The position numbers were made by a program, and so were the translations under genes. Below the pieces are notes generated by a model. That model did not search any database and had not been told where the DNA came from. It saw only the letters and a list, made by a program, of their open reading frames with translations. This document shows, piece by piece, positions 45,776 to 58,240 of a DNA stretch of 64,000 bases. The stretch spans positions 14,818,001 through 14,882,000 of the forward strand of contig OU342635.1 of the NCBI GenBank assembly GCA_910589415.1, written 5' to 3'. Source of the DNA: Malachius bipustulatus. Taxonomy: Eukaryota > Arthropoda > Insecta > Coleoptera > Melyridae. Every line of letters starts with the position of its first letter. Position 1 is the stretch's first letter.

Positions 45776-46850
45776 GTTCAATTAGATCTCAGCTCTGCTC
45801 AAATCGAGATTTTTCTTCTCAAAATTTTTTTTATTATTTCTTGTCTTTTTCTCGTTCCAAGTCGGTTAGACAAGGTCCGGTCAACCGAAACACTTTTTCC
45901 CCCCTTTTTTTGAAGCCCGGTTTCTCCAATAGATATGAATTTTGCCCAAGAAAATTTCCAGCACTAAGTGCCCAGATTCTTGTTTTTAAGTGTTTTTTTT
46001 TTAATCTAAAATGGCGGTACTTTTTCTCTTATTTTAGATTTGAAAAGACATCCCGTAGTGGAGTCAGGAATTAGATGTTAGACCCTTAACTTTTTTTATA
46101 AAATGACGCAAAAATGCAGCAACCTTAACTATGAGCGTAATTAAACTTACCAAACACGAAACTTTTCTTTTCTCATCAAATTCTAATTTTTCTACTATCA
46201 GTATTGTCATAAAATGGAAGTTATTTAAATTTATAAGTAACTTTCAGGAAGCTTTTTTAACTTTAGGTACCTACGTTAGGTACCATATTTCCTGAGTTCT
46301 TTTTTTTTAGCGCGTAGCTCTAATTTATTTGAAATATTTCTAGGTATACCTATGCTAGAGGTAAGGATTTTGAGATCTGAATAATTAGTCCTTTAAAAAA
46401 ATGTTTGATAAAATACAAAATTTTTTATTTCACAAATATGCAAGGGTTTTTTAATCGTTAAATACTGTACAAAAGTTCAGACAACAATAGAAACATATTA
46501 TAGTATATTATGCATCAGCGTTATTATAAATAACTGCAATAATGTCTGCTGTCAAAAGTTTGAGATGTGTATTGCGTGATAGTATGCAGTAGGTCTTTCA
46601 CATCAGCACTGGAGACATGTATGACTTGGGTAGATGCGCCTCGTTTACTTGACAGGTCATATGAATGCCCTCACAGTAATTCACTGTAATCCGCTGCAAT
46701 AAATTTCATATAATTACTATCTATTATCACCCTGAGGCAAAAATGACAATCGATTTTTAATCTTGTCCATTTCTCCGCACTACTGATTTGCACTGGCAAT
46801 AAAATCTGTAATAGATTCTCGAAAAGTTTAATGTTTTTTCTTTGTTCCAG
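45776..46850. other. Region upstream of the zinc-finger exon
   Basis: Unassigned. Its last 20 bases (TTTTTTCTTTGTTCCAG ending at 46,850) look like a splice acceptor, so at least part is probably intron, and earlier exons or the promoter lie further upstream, unrecognised. Confidence 0.45.
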
Positions 46851-46852
46851 AA

Positions 46853-49449
46853 ATGATCGAAGACTTCAACGATGATACCCATTTTTGCTTAAAATGCCAC
46901 ATGACCATACTGGGTCTTGACAATTATGTGACCCACAGAAAAACGGACTGCTCCAAAGTAGAAATCAGTTCATCAAAATCACCTTTATCTACAAACTTTT
47001 TTCCAACCGATGAATCTCTCAGTAAAGCGGTTCATTTTTTCTCTTCTCTAGAACTACAAAGCAGTTCGAAAATACAAGCATCTCAAATCACATTGAAAAG
47101 GAACGATACTGTACTTACGAGAAGCAAAATATCAAACCTCCATTTAAATTCATCTCCCAGAAATGATTTCCAACAAAGCAAAACTGGGAAAAATATCTGG
47201 GAACATGATAACATTGAGAGTATGGATCGCCGAAAAGACGAGGATTCGAAATCAGACGATTCTGACGAATCTTCTGACTACGATTATGAAGGAGATGAAA
47301 CTTCTGATGAAGATGCTCCCCCGAAAAATCACACTGGAGGCAAGTGGAAGCCGTCTTCTCCTATACAATGGAGCGGAAACGTGCAAGAAAGTAGAGATTG
47401 GAATGTTCCGCCTCCGAACTTCACGGGTGGAAAGTGGAAACCGATGCAGACGAAACGAGTAACGTCGCCACCACCTACGCATACCAAAGGCAAATGGAAA
47501 CCTGCAGAATTTCAAAAAGAATACCAAACACCAGCTAGTAGCTTCATTGAAACTAAGTTAAACCAACCGAAAGTTGAGCCTGATCTGACTCTCCCTCCTA
47601 CAAGGGGCAAGGTAAAAGCAAAAGAAACTGCTGACTTTGATGAATCACCGTTAACTCTTGATGGTTTCCTAAACCATGATACGGAAAGTAGTAAAAAGGA
47701 TAGAATATCGAGTAAAACATCATTACTGCCCACATATACAAAAGGTAAATGGAAACCTAGAGATGTTAAAAAGGGAACATTAACAAAATTAGCAGAAGAT
47801 TCTCCTTTTGTAAAATCAGGCGGAAGTATTCACTACTGGTGTAGACCCTGTAATAGACGACTAGCTTCCAAAATAGTATATCAGAGGCACTTAAAATCAG
47901 CTTTACATTACAAGAGACTCTTCCAAGATAAGGAGTTCGATGATGATGAATTTCAATTGGCGAGACAGCAAAAGAAAGTCACTAAAACGAAAGTTCGCAA
48001 TTCTTTGGATTTGAGTCTAATTCGACTCAGACAAAAAATGTATTTTCATTGTACCGTATGTAGATGTAGGGTCAACAAGAGAATGGTCGGGAAGCATCTA
48101 ATATCTCATTTCCATTGCCGAAATAGCAATCTCAGTACTTATAAAGCGAGAAAAATTATTTTAGATAACATTGAAAACATTGTATATCAAAGTCCTTTCC
48201 AGTGTAATACCTGTAAGTTTTATTGCAACACCCAAAACGATTTTTTACGCCACTGGTTATCAGAATCTCACAACGAGACTCAGGCCGAGCAAGAAGGCTA
48301 TTTCTTATGTTCTTTCTGCAACATAAAAGCCGAATCCTCCAGCGTCATGTACGATCATTTAGTTTCCGAAGAACACAAAGAAGTATTATCTGTTATTAAC
48401 AGATCTGTTCCTGTTGTAATCAAGAAAATAATTCCCATTGTTTGTAATATTTGTAACGAGGAGTTCCTTTTAAACATTCAGTACCTCAAACATTGTCAAA
48501 TAAAAAATCACAGTGTGGATGAAAACAGGTATAGACACGGAACCATTTCTTGCGAGAAGTGCGCAAAAGTATTTCGCTCCAAAATTTCTCTCAATCGCCA
48601 CAAACAACAAAGCCATCAACAGAAAACATTTTTATGTTCTCTTTGTGACTTGACTTTCTTTGATCCAAAAATGGCCAGGAAACACAGAAATTCTTACGAG
48701 CATAGGTGGGTAGCACTGAAGAAGAAGAAGAAGTTGAGGCAGCGTAAATGCGATTACTGCGACTCGTTATTTGAAAACTTTCTCGCCCTGAAAAATCACC
48801 TGAAGACCCAACATTTAGAACATCAACCGAGGTAAGCTTATTATTTCTTAATTTTTCTTGAAAACTCTTGTTGTACGCAGAAAAACTCAAAGCGAAAACC
48901 GAGATTTAAGAAAAGGTAATGAAAACATATCTTGAAGTTAAATCTGGATATTTTTTCCAGATGTCCTCACTGCAATATGAGCTTCACAGTAGTTCAAGAA
49001 CTTACCGTACATTTAAGGACAAAGTCGTGTAGCATTGAAGAAAATTCCCAAGCCAAATACTCATGTGAAAAATGCTTATACTCCACTGACTCTCAAGCAG
49101 AACTTCTTTATCATGAAGCACTCCATCAAGAGCCGTTGTTTTTTAGAGCGGATGAAGATTCAAGCGAACCGCCTTATAAAAAGAAAAAGGATGCTAACTA
49201 CAAATGTTCAATCTGTGAGAAATTTTACCCAAAATATTCGCTTCTGGGACATTTCAGGGTTCATATAAAGGAACGTCCTTACGTATGTTCTGTGTGTGGT
49301 AACGGATTCGTGAGGAAAACCAACTGGCGATACCACATGAAGAGTCATGATAAGAAGATGCGCACTGTTAAAAAACAAAAGGCGGCACTTGATGGAGGAA
49401 ATGCGCCTCCTTTCCTTTGTTCAGTTTGTGGCAATAGCTTCCAAAAGAA
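46853..49449 (+). CDS. Multi-C2H2 zinc-finger protein, two exons, 3' incomplete
   Basis: Exon 1 (46,851-48,831) and exon 2 (48,961-49,449) join in frame to give a probable nucleic-acid-binding nuclear protein. Residues 12-33 form a C2HC finger (C12, C15, H28, C33). An acidic stretch (about 128-156) and four copies of T-x-G-K-W-K-P follow (T161, T191, T211, T296). Eight C2H2 fingers lie between residue 329 and the end of exon 1, several with the wide H-x5-H spacing of U1-type fingers (for example C330/C333 with HLKSALH). Exon 2 adds CPHC, CEKC, CSIC and CSVC fingers, and a last finger is cut after FQKK. The donor GTAAGT at 49,450 follows an incomplete codon, so more exons are expected; I could not find them. 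The ATG at 46,853 is two bases inside an exon after an acceptor-like TTCCAG, so upstream exons may add residues. It is the best host gene in the window. Confidence 0.85.
48832..48960 (+). other. Intron in the zinc-finger gene (129 bp)
   Basis: Donor GTAAGC at 48,832 and acceptor TTTTTTCCAG ending at 48,960. Splicing turns AG plus A into one Arg codon and continues directly into CPHCNMSF, restoring a normal finger. Confidence 0.85.
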
Positions 49450-49926
49450 GTAAGTAGAATTCTGAATTTTTTTATTAGGTACTAAAAAAAAATACTAATA
49501 AACAATGTTGGTTTCGTTTACAAGAAGTGTAGAGTAAAATATTTCGTCATCAGTTTGTTGAAAAAACACAAAGCTTAGAAAAATACTTTTACAAATAGCT
49601 TAGAACCGGGTTCATATAATATACAAGGTGTTTCAAGCCATGCGTGTCGGAAAGTGAACGGTGTTATTCCTTGGCGCGTTTTGGATTGATAACGTTTTGA
49701 AAATTGATATCGTGTCTAACTTAACCTGTAGATATCTTGTCTACGTGATCTGAAAATTATTGAGAAATCACCAGATATTAACTCAAAAGTTTCATTTCTT
49801 TCAACATGAAGAATAGAAAATCACAGTTTCGCGAAGATAATTTTTTACATCCCAGGGAGATTTCCATTTCTGCGAAGTTTGCCCTGCAGGACCTGTTTGC
49901 GTCTTCGCTAATGTCTTAGCTTCTTT
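49450..49926 (+). other. Presumed second intron with a repeat end
   Basis: It starts with donor GTAAGT. A foldback-like terminus, TATACAAGGTGTTTCAAGCC, lies at about 49,620. No further exon was recognised. Confidence 0.45.
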
Positions 49927-51675
49927 TAGTGTATTTTTTAATAAAAAAAAAAACCTTCTTGCGCATCAATCGCATAAATAGTGTATTTTTATGCGATTCA
50001 ATTATGAAAATTTTTGCCGCCTTTTAAATTGGCTTTCTGAATTTTTCCATCATAGTCAGGTCGAATTTGCGTAGAGGTTTACTGTGAAAATTCATTTCAT
50101 TTCGTTTGAAAGCGTGTCATAAAAAGGATTTTTACACATAATAAACCAAAAAAAATTGACAAAATTTAACAATTTCGTCCCTTTTCCTATACCCGCCACT
50201 GACTAACATTAAAAAGTTACAGGCGAGTTCTGAAAATCGAACATTTGAAATTTTAGAGAAATAAACATCATGTAAAAAATTCGAATAACTCCGCCATTTC
50301 TCTTATTTGCTTCTTGAAATTTTGGAGAGTTACAAGCTATTAGTGTAGTTGTCTACTCTGAAAATTTCAGGTAAATTCTCTCAAAAATGTGCTCATAATC
50401 AGTTAAAGAAATTTAGCCATTTTTACCATTTTCTTACCCACGCCACTAGCTTATTATTAAAAATAATTAAAATTTTATTGCATTAATTCAAATTTCAAAT
50501 CATTTTAATCCAATCTTGTTAATACAGATGTGTACGAGTTTTTATTTTCTGCAATTGGGGTTGGCAGGAGCAGGCATATCTGCATGGGTGGTCCCGCCCG
50601 AGCCGAGCGCGATGAAAACGGTGTGCTGGTGCTGGTGCTGGTGCTGGTGCTGGTACTGCTGGTTTTAAATCAAGTAGTCCCGGGTCTGAATATTAAGGGT
50701 ACACGACGCATCGCTGATGGGCTTTTCCTCATTTTTATATTATTTTAATAATAAACATTTAATCGTCAAGTTATTAGACAAGCCTTTAGTTGCCATTCTC
50801 ATTATTTTGTTCGGCGAAAACCATGCCACATGGATCGGATTTTTCGAAATTTTAAAGGACACCCTGTAGAAGTAACGCGACTTTTGAAATTTTTTTTCAA
50901 TGAAAATTTAACGTCATCCCAAAGTTGCACAAGAGTAAAAAATTTCTTTCACTAATCTTTAAAGATGAAGCTACTAGAACGTTTTTAAAATATTAGAGAA
51001 ATTAACATCATGTAAAATAAATTCGAATATCTCCGCCATTTCTTTTATTTGACCCTTGAAATTTTTGAAGATTAAAGAGTATTAGTATAGTTGTCTACTG
51101 TAAAAAACTTAGTTCAATTCCTTCAAAAATGTGCTCAAAAACGGTTATAGAAATTTAGCCATTTTTACACTTTTCCTACCCACGCCACTGGCTTATTAAT
51201 AGAAATAATGCAAATTTTATTGCATTAACTCGAATCTCAAATAATTTTCTTCCAATCCTATTAATTTTATTTCAAAGTTATTTTACCATCTTGCTCATAC
51301 AGGGGTTCAAAAAATAGTAAATTTTCCGAAAATTCAAATGGTCGCCATTTTGAAACGGTTCGGCCGATTTTGCTCAAGTGCAATACCAGACCACTCCTTG
51401 TAGACATCTAACTTTCACAAAAATTTGAGCCCCCTAGATTGGAAACTGCGGCCAGAAACCGTGCCTCAAGGACCGGATTTTTGGAACTTTGAAATTACAC
51501 CCTGTAGAAATAACGTGACTTTTGGAAATTTTTTCAACGAAAATCCAACGTCATTCCCAAATTTTACAAGAATCCAAAATTTCGTTCACTAATCTTGAAA
51601 GATAAAGCTACAGGAGCGTTTTTAAAATCGAAAAATCGTGATTTTGGAGAAATATATACATATATAAATATATTA
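49927..51675 (+). repeat. Family A repeat, copy 2
   Basis: This is the only copy with an apparent 5' terminal repeat: TAGTGTATTTTTTAATAAAA at 49,927, which matches the complement of the 3' end of the other copies. It runs through two monomers and ends near the TA tract without the 3' hairpin. About 50,526-50,808 is foreign sequence that replaces part of the first monomer. Confidence 0.75.
50526..50808 (+). other. Unexplained G+C-rich insert in family A copy 2
   Basis: The insert starts AATACAGATGTGTACGAG, acceptor-like, where family A should continue TTAATTTTG. It contains a G+C-rich patch and a GCTGGT hexamer array (about 50,625-50,662). A 72-codon frame covers it with no recognisable domain. 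A captured exon or an old insertion are both possible. Confidence 0.45.
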
Positions 51676-53113
51676 ATAGAAAATTGTTAAGGGCTATAGG
51701 CAAAAAGTCTCTTCTTAAATTAATACAACCCCGTGAAGACGTGTGCTATGTCCTGGACTTCCTCCGAGGATTGAAAATCGCCAATGTGATTCTGTCATCT
51801 CTTGTTGGGTCCTCCCTGTTTCTATGAGAAAGGGAACTCCTGTCCCTTTCTTGATAAATAAGCGGTAAATTTTCTTAGAGGCTACATTGCAACAATTTTG
51901 TTTTTATTATTCGGTCATGCTTGGTGATTTTAAATAACAAATTTTGAAAATATAGGCGAAAACATATTTATTAATGATTTTTTATTTTTTATCTGTAATT
52001 AAGTAACTCTTCCAAAAGGGATTAGAATTTACTTCCAACAATATCAGTCCAATATTTTTGGCTAATATAGGGCAGCGTTCATTTTAGTGTGTTACTAATA
52101 ATGAAAACTAAAGTTCATAATAAGAATATTTTACATTGAATTGTTTTACATTTAATTTTTTTAATGACATTTAAAATCATTTGACAATGCTTAAAAAACA
52201 ACAGTGAACAGTTCCAATTTCTGCACTCTATGATAGTGCCTAAGTGGTATATCGAGTATGCAGATTAGGTGGTAAATTACAATGGATCGACCTTGTAGAA
52301 GTAGAACTACAGTTTGCCCACCTGACTGTTAGCTATGTTTCTTTTAGCATTATAGCAAACAGCACAACTTACCTACGAAACACCCTGTAAGTGCAGCTTA
52401 TAAAAATAGAGGACTGATATAAATATGGGCTATTTTACAAAGTTATGTACCTCGGCAGCCTGATAAGTATAATGAGAAATCAAAGATAAATCACGATCTT
52501 TATTAATATATGGTCATGGCACTAAATCGAATCCAATAAAATCCAGTTTTTATGTCAACCTGTAAGCTTTAAATTGATCCACACGTACGACTCTTTGTGT
52601 ATCTTTAGCCGTAAAGATGTTAATGAACCTGCATAGGAACTGCACATGATATGGCATCCCGGTAATGAGAAATTCTCTTCTGATGCTCCTTGTAAATACA
52701 TTTTAGGCTCTCCTGGCCTTATAATTAGGCCGGGCACACTCGCCCGGCCAATTTCACCAATTAGAGATGTTTTCTTCTGACGTCATTTCTTACTCTTGCA
52801 TTTGTTTCTCGGTGTTTAATTTGTCTTAGGTGTCCTAATTTGATTTTATATTTTTAATAAGCTAATTGGTAGAAATTGCGGATGCAGATGTTCTCTTATT
52901 CGTATCCCTTTCAGTTTTAATTACTTACTGGCATTCTTGCACTGGTATGCTGATTTGTGAAATATTGTAATTTCTATACGAAGTATACTTACTCAAAATA
53001 TTTTTTTGATATTTAGAAATGGGGAATTTTGCTTTTAAAATTAATAGGTAGGTATACTATATGCGTAAGTAATTTTCATTTATTTAATTGTTTTTATTCA
53101 TTTTTTCATTGTA
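51676..53113. other. Unassigned sequence
   Basis: A foldback-type end, CGAAACACCCTGTAAG, lies near 52,378, and an 8 bp GC hairpin (GGCCGGGC, loop 6, GCCCGGCC) at 52,728-52,749. No gene is recognised. Confidence 0.4.
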
Positions 53114-54415
53114 AATGGTTTTCCAACAAGAGGTGTTATTTTGGTATTCAAAGAAAAAGGCCATTTTTTGAGATAAATGATCGGATGTCTATTTCATAAT
53201 AAAGAGGAAGGTATGCCGTTAATAATGAAAAACAACATCAGCCAAATGGCCACCAAGACCACGCTTACAGGACCATATCCTTTTCATGAAATTTTCCATA
53301 ACCAAATCGCAAAGTGGCTGCCCTATGTCCTCGATAGCTTCACGAATTCCATCTTTGAGGTCTTGAATCGACGCTGGGCTGTTGGCGTACACCTTATCTT
53401 TCACGTAGCCCCAAAGGAAGAAGTCGCAAGGTGTTAAATCACAAGATCTCGGAGGCCAATTGTGATCACCTCTTCCAGAGATAACACGGTCCGGAAACTC
53501 TTCCCGTAAAAGAGCAATGGTTTCGTTGCTCGTGTGGCACGTAGCGCCGTCTTGTTGAAAGTAAACGTTGTCCGGATCAATACCATCCTACTCCGACCAT
53601 AAAAAATCATTAATCATCTCTCGATAGCGCAATCCATTCACCGTAACTGTTGACCCAACCTCGTTTTCGAAAAAGTAAGGTCCAATGACCCCGCCGGACC
53701 ATAAACCGCACCAAACAGTCACACGTTGAGGATGGAGAGGCTTCCCAACAATAACTCTTGGGTTTTCTGAGCCCCAGATACGGCAATTTTGTTTGTTGAC
53801 GTAGCCACCGAGGTGGAAATGGGCCTCATCAGTCAATATGATTTTTCAGTGTAATTCCGGATCATTTTCATGCATTTCAAGGACCTAATCAGCAAAGACA
53901 CGACGTTGTTGATCGGGCGGCTTGAGTTCTTGTGTTAACTGAACTTTATAAGCCTTAAGACCCAAGTCTTTATGCAAAATACGGTGTAATGACGTTTGTG
54001 GAATGCCTAATTCCAAAGAACGACGAGGAATCGACAAATCTGGGTTTTCTTCTACACTTTGGGCTACAGCAGCAATATTCTCAGTTGTTCTTGAGCGACG
54101 TGCACGGGTTTTATTCTTCACATCAGTAACTTGTCCCAACAGCTCGAATTTTTTCACCAATTTCTGTATTGCGGTCCGACAAGGTGCTTCACGACGACCC
54201 AAAAATGCTTTAGTTTTGCGAACTGTGACTGCAAGATTTTCACCATTTTTGTAGTAAATTTTAATAATTTCAATATGTTGTTGAAGCGTGTATCGTTCCA
54301 TTTTTAGTAATGACGTAGTTTCTACTTGTCAAATGTCAAAGAATAAAAGCTTCAAAAGTGACAGCTACCGAAATACCGGGTGATTCAAAATAACACCTCT
54401 TGTTGGAAAACCCTT
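53114..54415 (-). mobile_element. Tc1/mariner-type element, 1,302 bp, near-intact
   Basis: The inverted termini read AATGGTTTTCCAACAAGAGG at the left and AAGGGTTTTCCAACAAGAGG on the other strand at the right, bounded by TA on both sides (53,112-53,113 and 54,416-54,417). A single transposase reading frame fills it on the minus strand. Confidence 0.88.
53219..54301 (-). pseudogene. mariner-like transposase with three internal stops
   Basis: One uninterrupted frame of 360 codons from ATG (54,301) to stop (53,219) is broken only by three nonsense codons: at 53,885-53,887 (after RRVFAD), between 53,836 and 53,884 (after PELH), and at 53,588-53,590 (after DFLWSE). The N-terminal HTH (residues about 1-110) is followed by the first catalytic block LTDEAHFHLGG, then YFQQDGATCHTS, then WPPRSCDLTPCDFFLWGY. 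The last two Asp are separated by 36 residues, as in 10,664-11,038. No frameshift is seen, so decay is recent and by point mutation. Confidence 0.85.
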
Positions 54416-54850
54416 TATGTAACTCATTGTATCTATATAGTTTTATAATATCAGTAAAAGATAAAAAAAAAACGCTAGTCTGTTAGAATACCTATTGTTT
54501 GAACAAGCGACGGTTTGTTATTGTATAAGTGTTATTGTAACGCCGACAAGGTGGCCCTGATCCCTTAGTGGTTGTGGAAACTGAGCTTGCGTTTGAATGA
54601 TTCCATGATTCCTCCAGAGAATCGGTATACACGAACCTTGAAGCAAGCGAACGGAGCAGCAAGCACACGTTCTCGAAGCTCGAGGACGAGTATCTGGTTA
54701 ATCGCGTAAGTATAGGAATCTTCGTGATATCTACGAATAACTTTTCCCAAATGATACTACGAGGACTGTCTTGTAAGTTTTGCATTGTATAGAGCTGAAA
54801 TAAGACAGTAGATATTTGGCTTATAAAGAATTTATCACAATAGCCAAACT

Positions 54851-54923
54851 GTTAGAGTTTCGGTCAAACGATCTCTAAAGTACAGCATGGCTTTGTTTGG
54901 TCAGTACTTGGATGGGTGACCAA
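54851..54923 (+). ncRNA. 5S rRNA-like segment, likely SINE head
   Basis: CGATCTCTAAAGTACAGCAT and, 15 bases on, AGTACTTGGATGGGTGACC align with the internal promoter part of eukaryotic 5S rRNA (A box and C box). The 5' third and 3' third of 5S rRNA are not recognisable, so it is not a functional 5S gene. A 5S-derived SINE (SINE3 type) or a 5S pseudogene fits best. The RNA polymerase III promoter may still be readable. Confidence 0.7.
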
Positions 54924-55380
54924 ACTTGATCGTGGTAAATAAAAAAGTTCCGTGACCGATCGTGGTCCGGGAGGTACGTTAAAACGGAATTTTCTGACAC
55001 TTGGGCTCTACCACAGCCATAAGATATTTATTTATTTTATCATTTTTCAAAATATTTTAGGTATACTAACAATATTATACACTTTGTTGCATAGAAAAGG
55101 TAACATAGGGAATGCGTGTAAAGAATATTTCAACAATACTTTGACAATAAATGACATCCTTTCAAAATTACAGGTGCCTTGGAAACTATCAAGTTTCTAT
55201 GCAGTATCTATACTATGCAGTTTTAAAACCAGAGTGGCTTCAATCTTTCTTAATATTCACTATAACGATTTCCCTATGTTTCCTTTCCTATGCAACACAG
55301 TGTATATTAATGTTATAAGTACAATTGTCTCTGTGTGCCAACTTGCATTTTCTTGGTGATGACTTCGGGAAAAAAAATGG
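54924..55380 (+). other. Possible SINE body and unassigned sequence
   Basis: A 135-codon frame (54,952-55,359) covers this stretch with no known motif. It directly follows the 5S-like head, so part may be the body of the SINE. Confidence 0.3.
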
Positions 55381-55384
55381 TTAT

Positions 55385-55660
55385 GCACCAATCGTCAGAT
55401 CTTGTAAAGGAATTGTTGCTACATGACCCGATTTTGATACAAACGTTGTGACCATTTTTCCAAACACACTTCGAGCACGGATGATTTGTTGGTTTTTCTT
55501 TTCCTTGGAACCCTCAAGCAGACGACTGATGTTTATTTTCGGGTTGATATCAGAAAATCCACGATTCATCACCACTGGCGATACTGTAAACATTTTCAGA
55601 GTTTCGTGCGTTGAACCGGTCTGGAGTTTCTTGACACCAATTTGCCTCTAGCTTCTTTCT
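55385..55660 (-). pseudogene. Probable mariner-like DDE domain fragment
   Basis: The minus strand gives RARSVFGKMVTTFVSKSGHV followed by ATIPLQD, resembling the segment between the first and second catalytic residues of a mariner transposase. Neither the first nor second catalytic Asp block is preserved. No TIRs were found. Confidence 0.45.
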
Positions 55661-56396
55661 GTTCTTCGGTCAACAGATGCGGTATTCAATGGGATATAGT
55701 CCAATAAAGTCTAAAAAGTCATACGTATCGATTAAGAATACACATCCTTTTGATAGTTCGATTTATTTTGTTTCATGTACGTGGTTTTTATGGTAACCGT
55801 CCAGTTTGTCTAAACACTCCATCCCGCATAAATAAGTATACGTCAACATTGGTTTTGAATGAGAATTAAATGCACAACACAGAGGATAGAATGTCATTAC
55901 GTGAATAAATTTTATGTAGTTGTCAGTGGCTCTCAAACTGACGTAAGCGGTTCAATTCATTTTTTTAATGATTCCTTCAATAATTACGCTCGTTCACAAC
56001 TTGACAATTAACTGTTTGACATTTTCTGGTGAAATTAAAAATATTAATTCGGACGGTTAGTAAGACGTCACATCTGACTTTTTAAAGTTAATCCTACTAT
56101 ACTAATTTTTTTTACCGTAAATTCTTACCGCAAAATTTTTTGAGTCGAGGTATTCGAAATCTCCAATCATGCATCGATCTGGCGATAAGTTACATGTTTT
56201 GTTGTGCTTCTTTGAAACGAATTTTAGACAGATAGACACGTTGGTCGCCACTTGAAACGAATTATTTTACCCTAGAGGGGAAAAATAACCGTTGAGAGCA
56301 TGAGACAAATAAAAGACAACAAGGGTCGTGGGTTGAGCTGTCAGTCTAAGAGGGTCAACAAATAACAACCGGGTCAGCAGAACAACAGGTACTCTT
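55661..56396. other. Unassigned AT-rich sequence
   Basis: No gene or element is recognised. Confidence 0.35.
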
Positions 56397-58240
56397 TATT
56401 AAAAAACCTTCTTGCGCATCAATCGCAGAAATAGTGTATTTTTATGCGATTCAATTATGAATATTTTCACCGCTTTTTAAATTATTGGCTTTCTGAAATT
56501 TTCCATAGTCATGTCATGTTAGCGTAGTGCTTTAATGTGAAAAATTTTCTGTGATAATTTCATTTCATTTCGTTTCAACACGTGCCTTAGAATGGATTTT
56601 TAAATTTAAAAATCAAAAAAATTGGCAAAATTTTACAATTTTGTCCCTTTTCCTATGCCCGCCACTGGCTAACTTTACTTGAAAAATACTATTTTTTACA
56701 CTACCTTTAATAAATTCGGAAAAAACTGAAAGGAGAGTTTTGAAAACCGAAAGTTTGAAATTTTAGAGGAATAAACATCATTTAAAAATATTCGAATATA
56801 TCTCCGCCATTTTTATATTTGCTTCTTGAAATTTTTGAAGGTTAAATGCTATTAGTATAGTTGTCTACTATCAAAATTTCCGTTCTATTCCTTCAAAAAT
56901 AAGCTCATGAATGTTTATAGAAATGTAGACATTTTTACCCTTTTCCTACCCACGCCTCTGGCTTATTAATAGAAATGATGCAAATTGTATTGCATTAGCT
57001 CAAATTTCAAATAAGTTTATTCCAATCTTGTTAATTTTGTTTAAAAGTTTTTGATCTTGCCTATTTAGGGGTTCAAAATCTAGCCATTTTCCAAAAATTG
57101 AAAAGGCCGCCATTTTGGAATGTCTTTACCTATTTTACTCAAATACAGTAGACGACTACTTGAGGGTATCTTACTACCAAAAAAATTTCAGCGCTCTAGA
57201 TTGAAAACTTCGACCAGAAACCGTGCCTCACGGACGGTTTTTTTTCTGAAATTCGGAGGGACATCCTGTAGAAGTAACACAACTCTAGGAAAATGTTTTT
57301 TACGAAAATCAAACGTCAGCCCTAAGGTTTATAAGAGTAAAAAATTTCGTTCATTAATCTTGAAAGATGAAGCTACAGGAGCGTTTTTAAAAATTTAGAG
57401 AAATTAATTTAAAAAAAACATCATGTAAAAAAAATCGAATATCTCCGCCATTTTTCTTATTTACTTTTTGAAATTCTCAAGGGTTGAAGTCTATTAGTAT
57501 AGTTGTCTACTGTAAAAATTTCAGTTTAATTACTTCAAAAATGTGCTCATAAATTGTTGGAGAAATTTAGCCATTTTTACCCTTTTCCTACCCACGCCAC
57601 TGGCTTATTAATAGAAAAAATGCAAATTTTGTTGCATGAAATTAAATTTCAAGTCATTTACTTCCAATATTGTGAATTTGATATAAAACTCTTTTTCTAT
57701 CTAGCTTATACAGGGGTTCAAAAAATAGTCCTTTTTCCAAAAATTAAAATGGCCGCCATTTTGAAACGGCTCGATCGATTTTGCTCAAGTACAATACCAG
57801 ACCAGTTCTTATATATATCTTACTCCCACAAAAATTTCAGTCCCCTAGATTGAAAACTGCGACCTGAAATGAGATGACAAAAACGGGATATGGGGAATTT
57901 TGAAAGGACACCCTGTAGAAGTAACGCGACTTTAGGAATTTTTTTCAACGAAAATATAACGTCGTTCTAAGGCTTTACAAGGATCCAAAATTTCATTCAC
58001 TAATCTTGAAAGATAAAGCTACAGGAGGGTTTTTAAAATCGAAATTTCGCGATTTTGGAGAAATATATATATATATATATAAATATATATATATATATCG
58101 TGGGCAGGTGAATTTTGGAAAACCACTTTTTCGTGATCTGGGGGTCATGATCGGTGGACATTTGATGAGTTTGGGTGATTTTCGAAAAGTGATGTCGTCC
58201 TCAATAGTGTATTTTTTTTATTAAAAAATACACTAAAAAT
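56397..58240 (+). repeat. Family A repeat, copy 3
   Basis: In the same orientation as copy 2 and inverted to copy 1. It starts near ACCTTCTTGCGCATCAATCG, whose neighbourhood forms an 11 bp hairpin in copy 2 (AATCGCATAAA and complement). The ATCTCCGCCAT landmark at 56,799 and 57,441 marks two monomers 642 bp apart. It ends with the TA tract and the TAGTGTATTTTTT hairpin at 58,205-58,235. Confidence 0.8.

Noticed and set aside
50530..50748. Third exon of the zinc-finger gene
   Set aside because: The acceptor and phase would fit, but the in-phase translation does not complete the open finger and is low-complexity.
52728..52749. GC hairpin as a transcription terminator
   Set aside because: No T run follows and the host is eukaryotic; recorded only as a hairpin.
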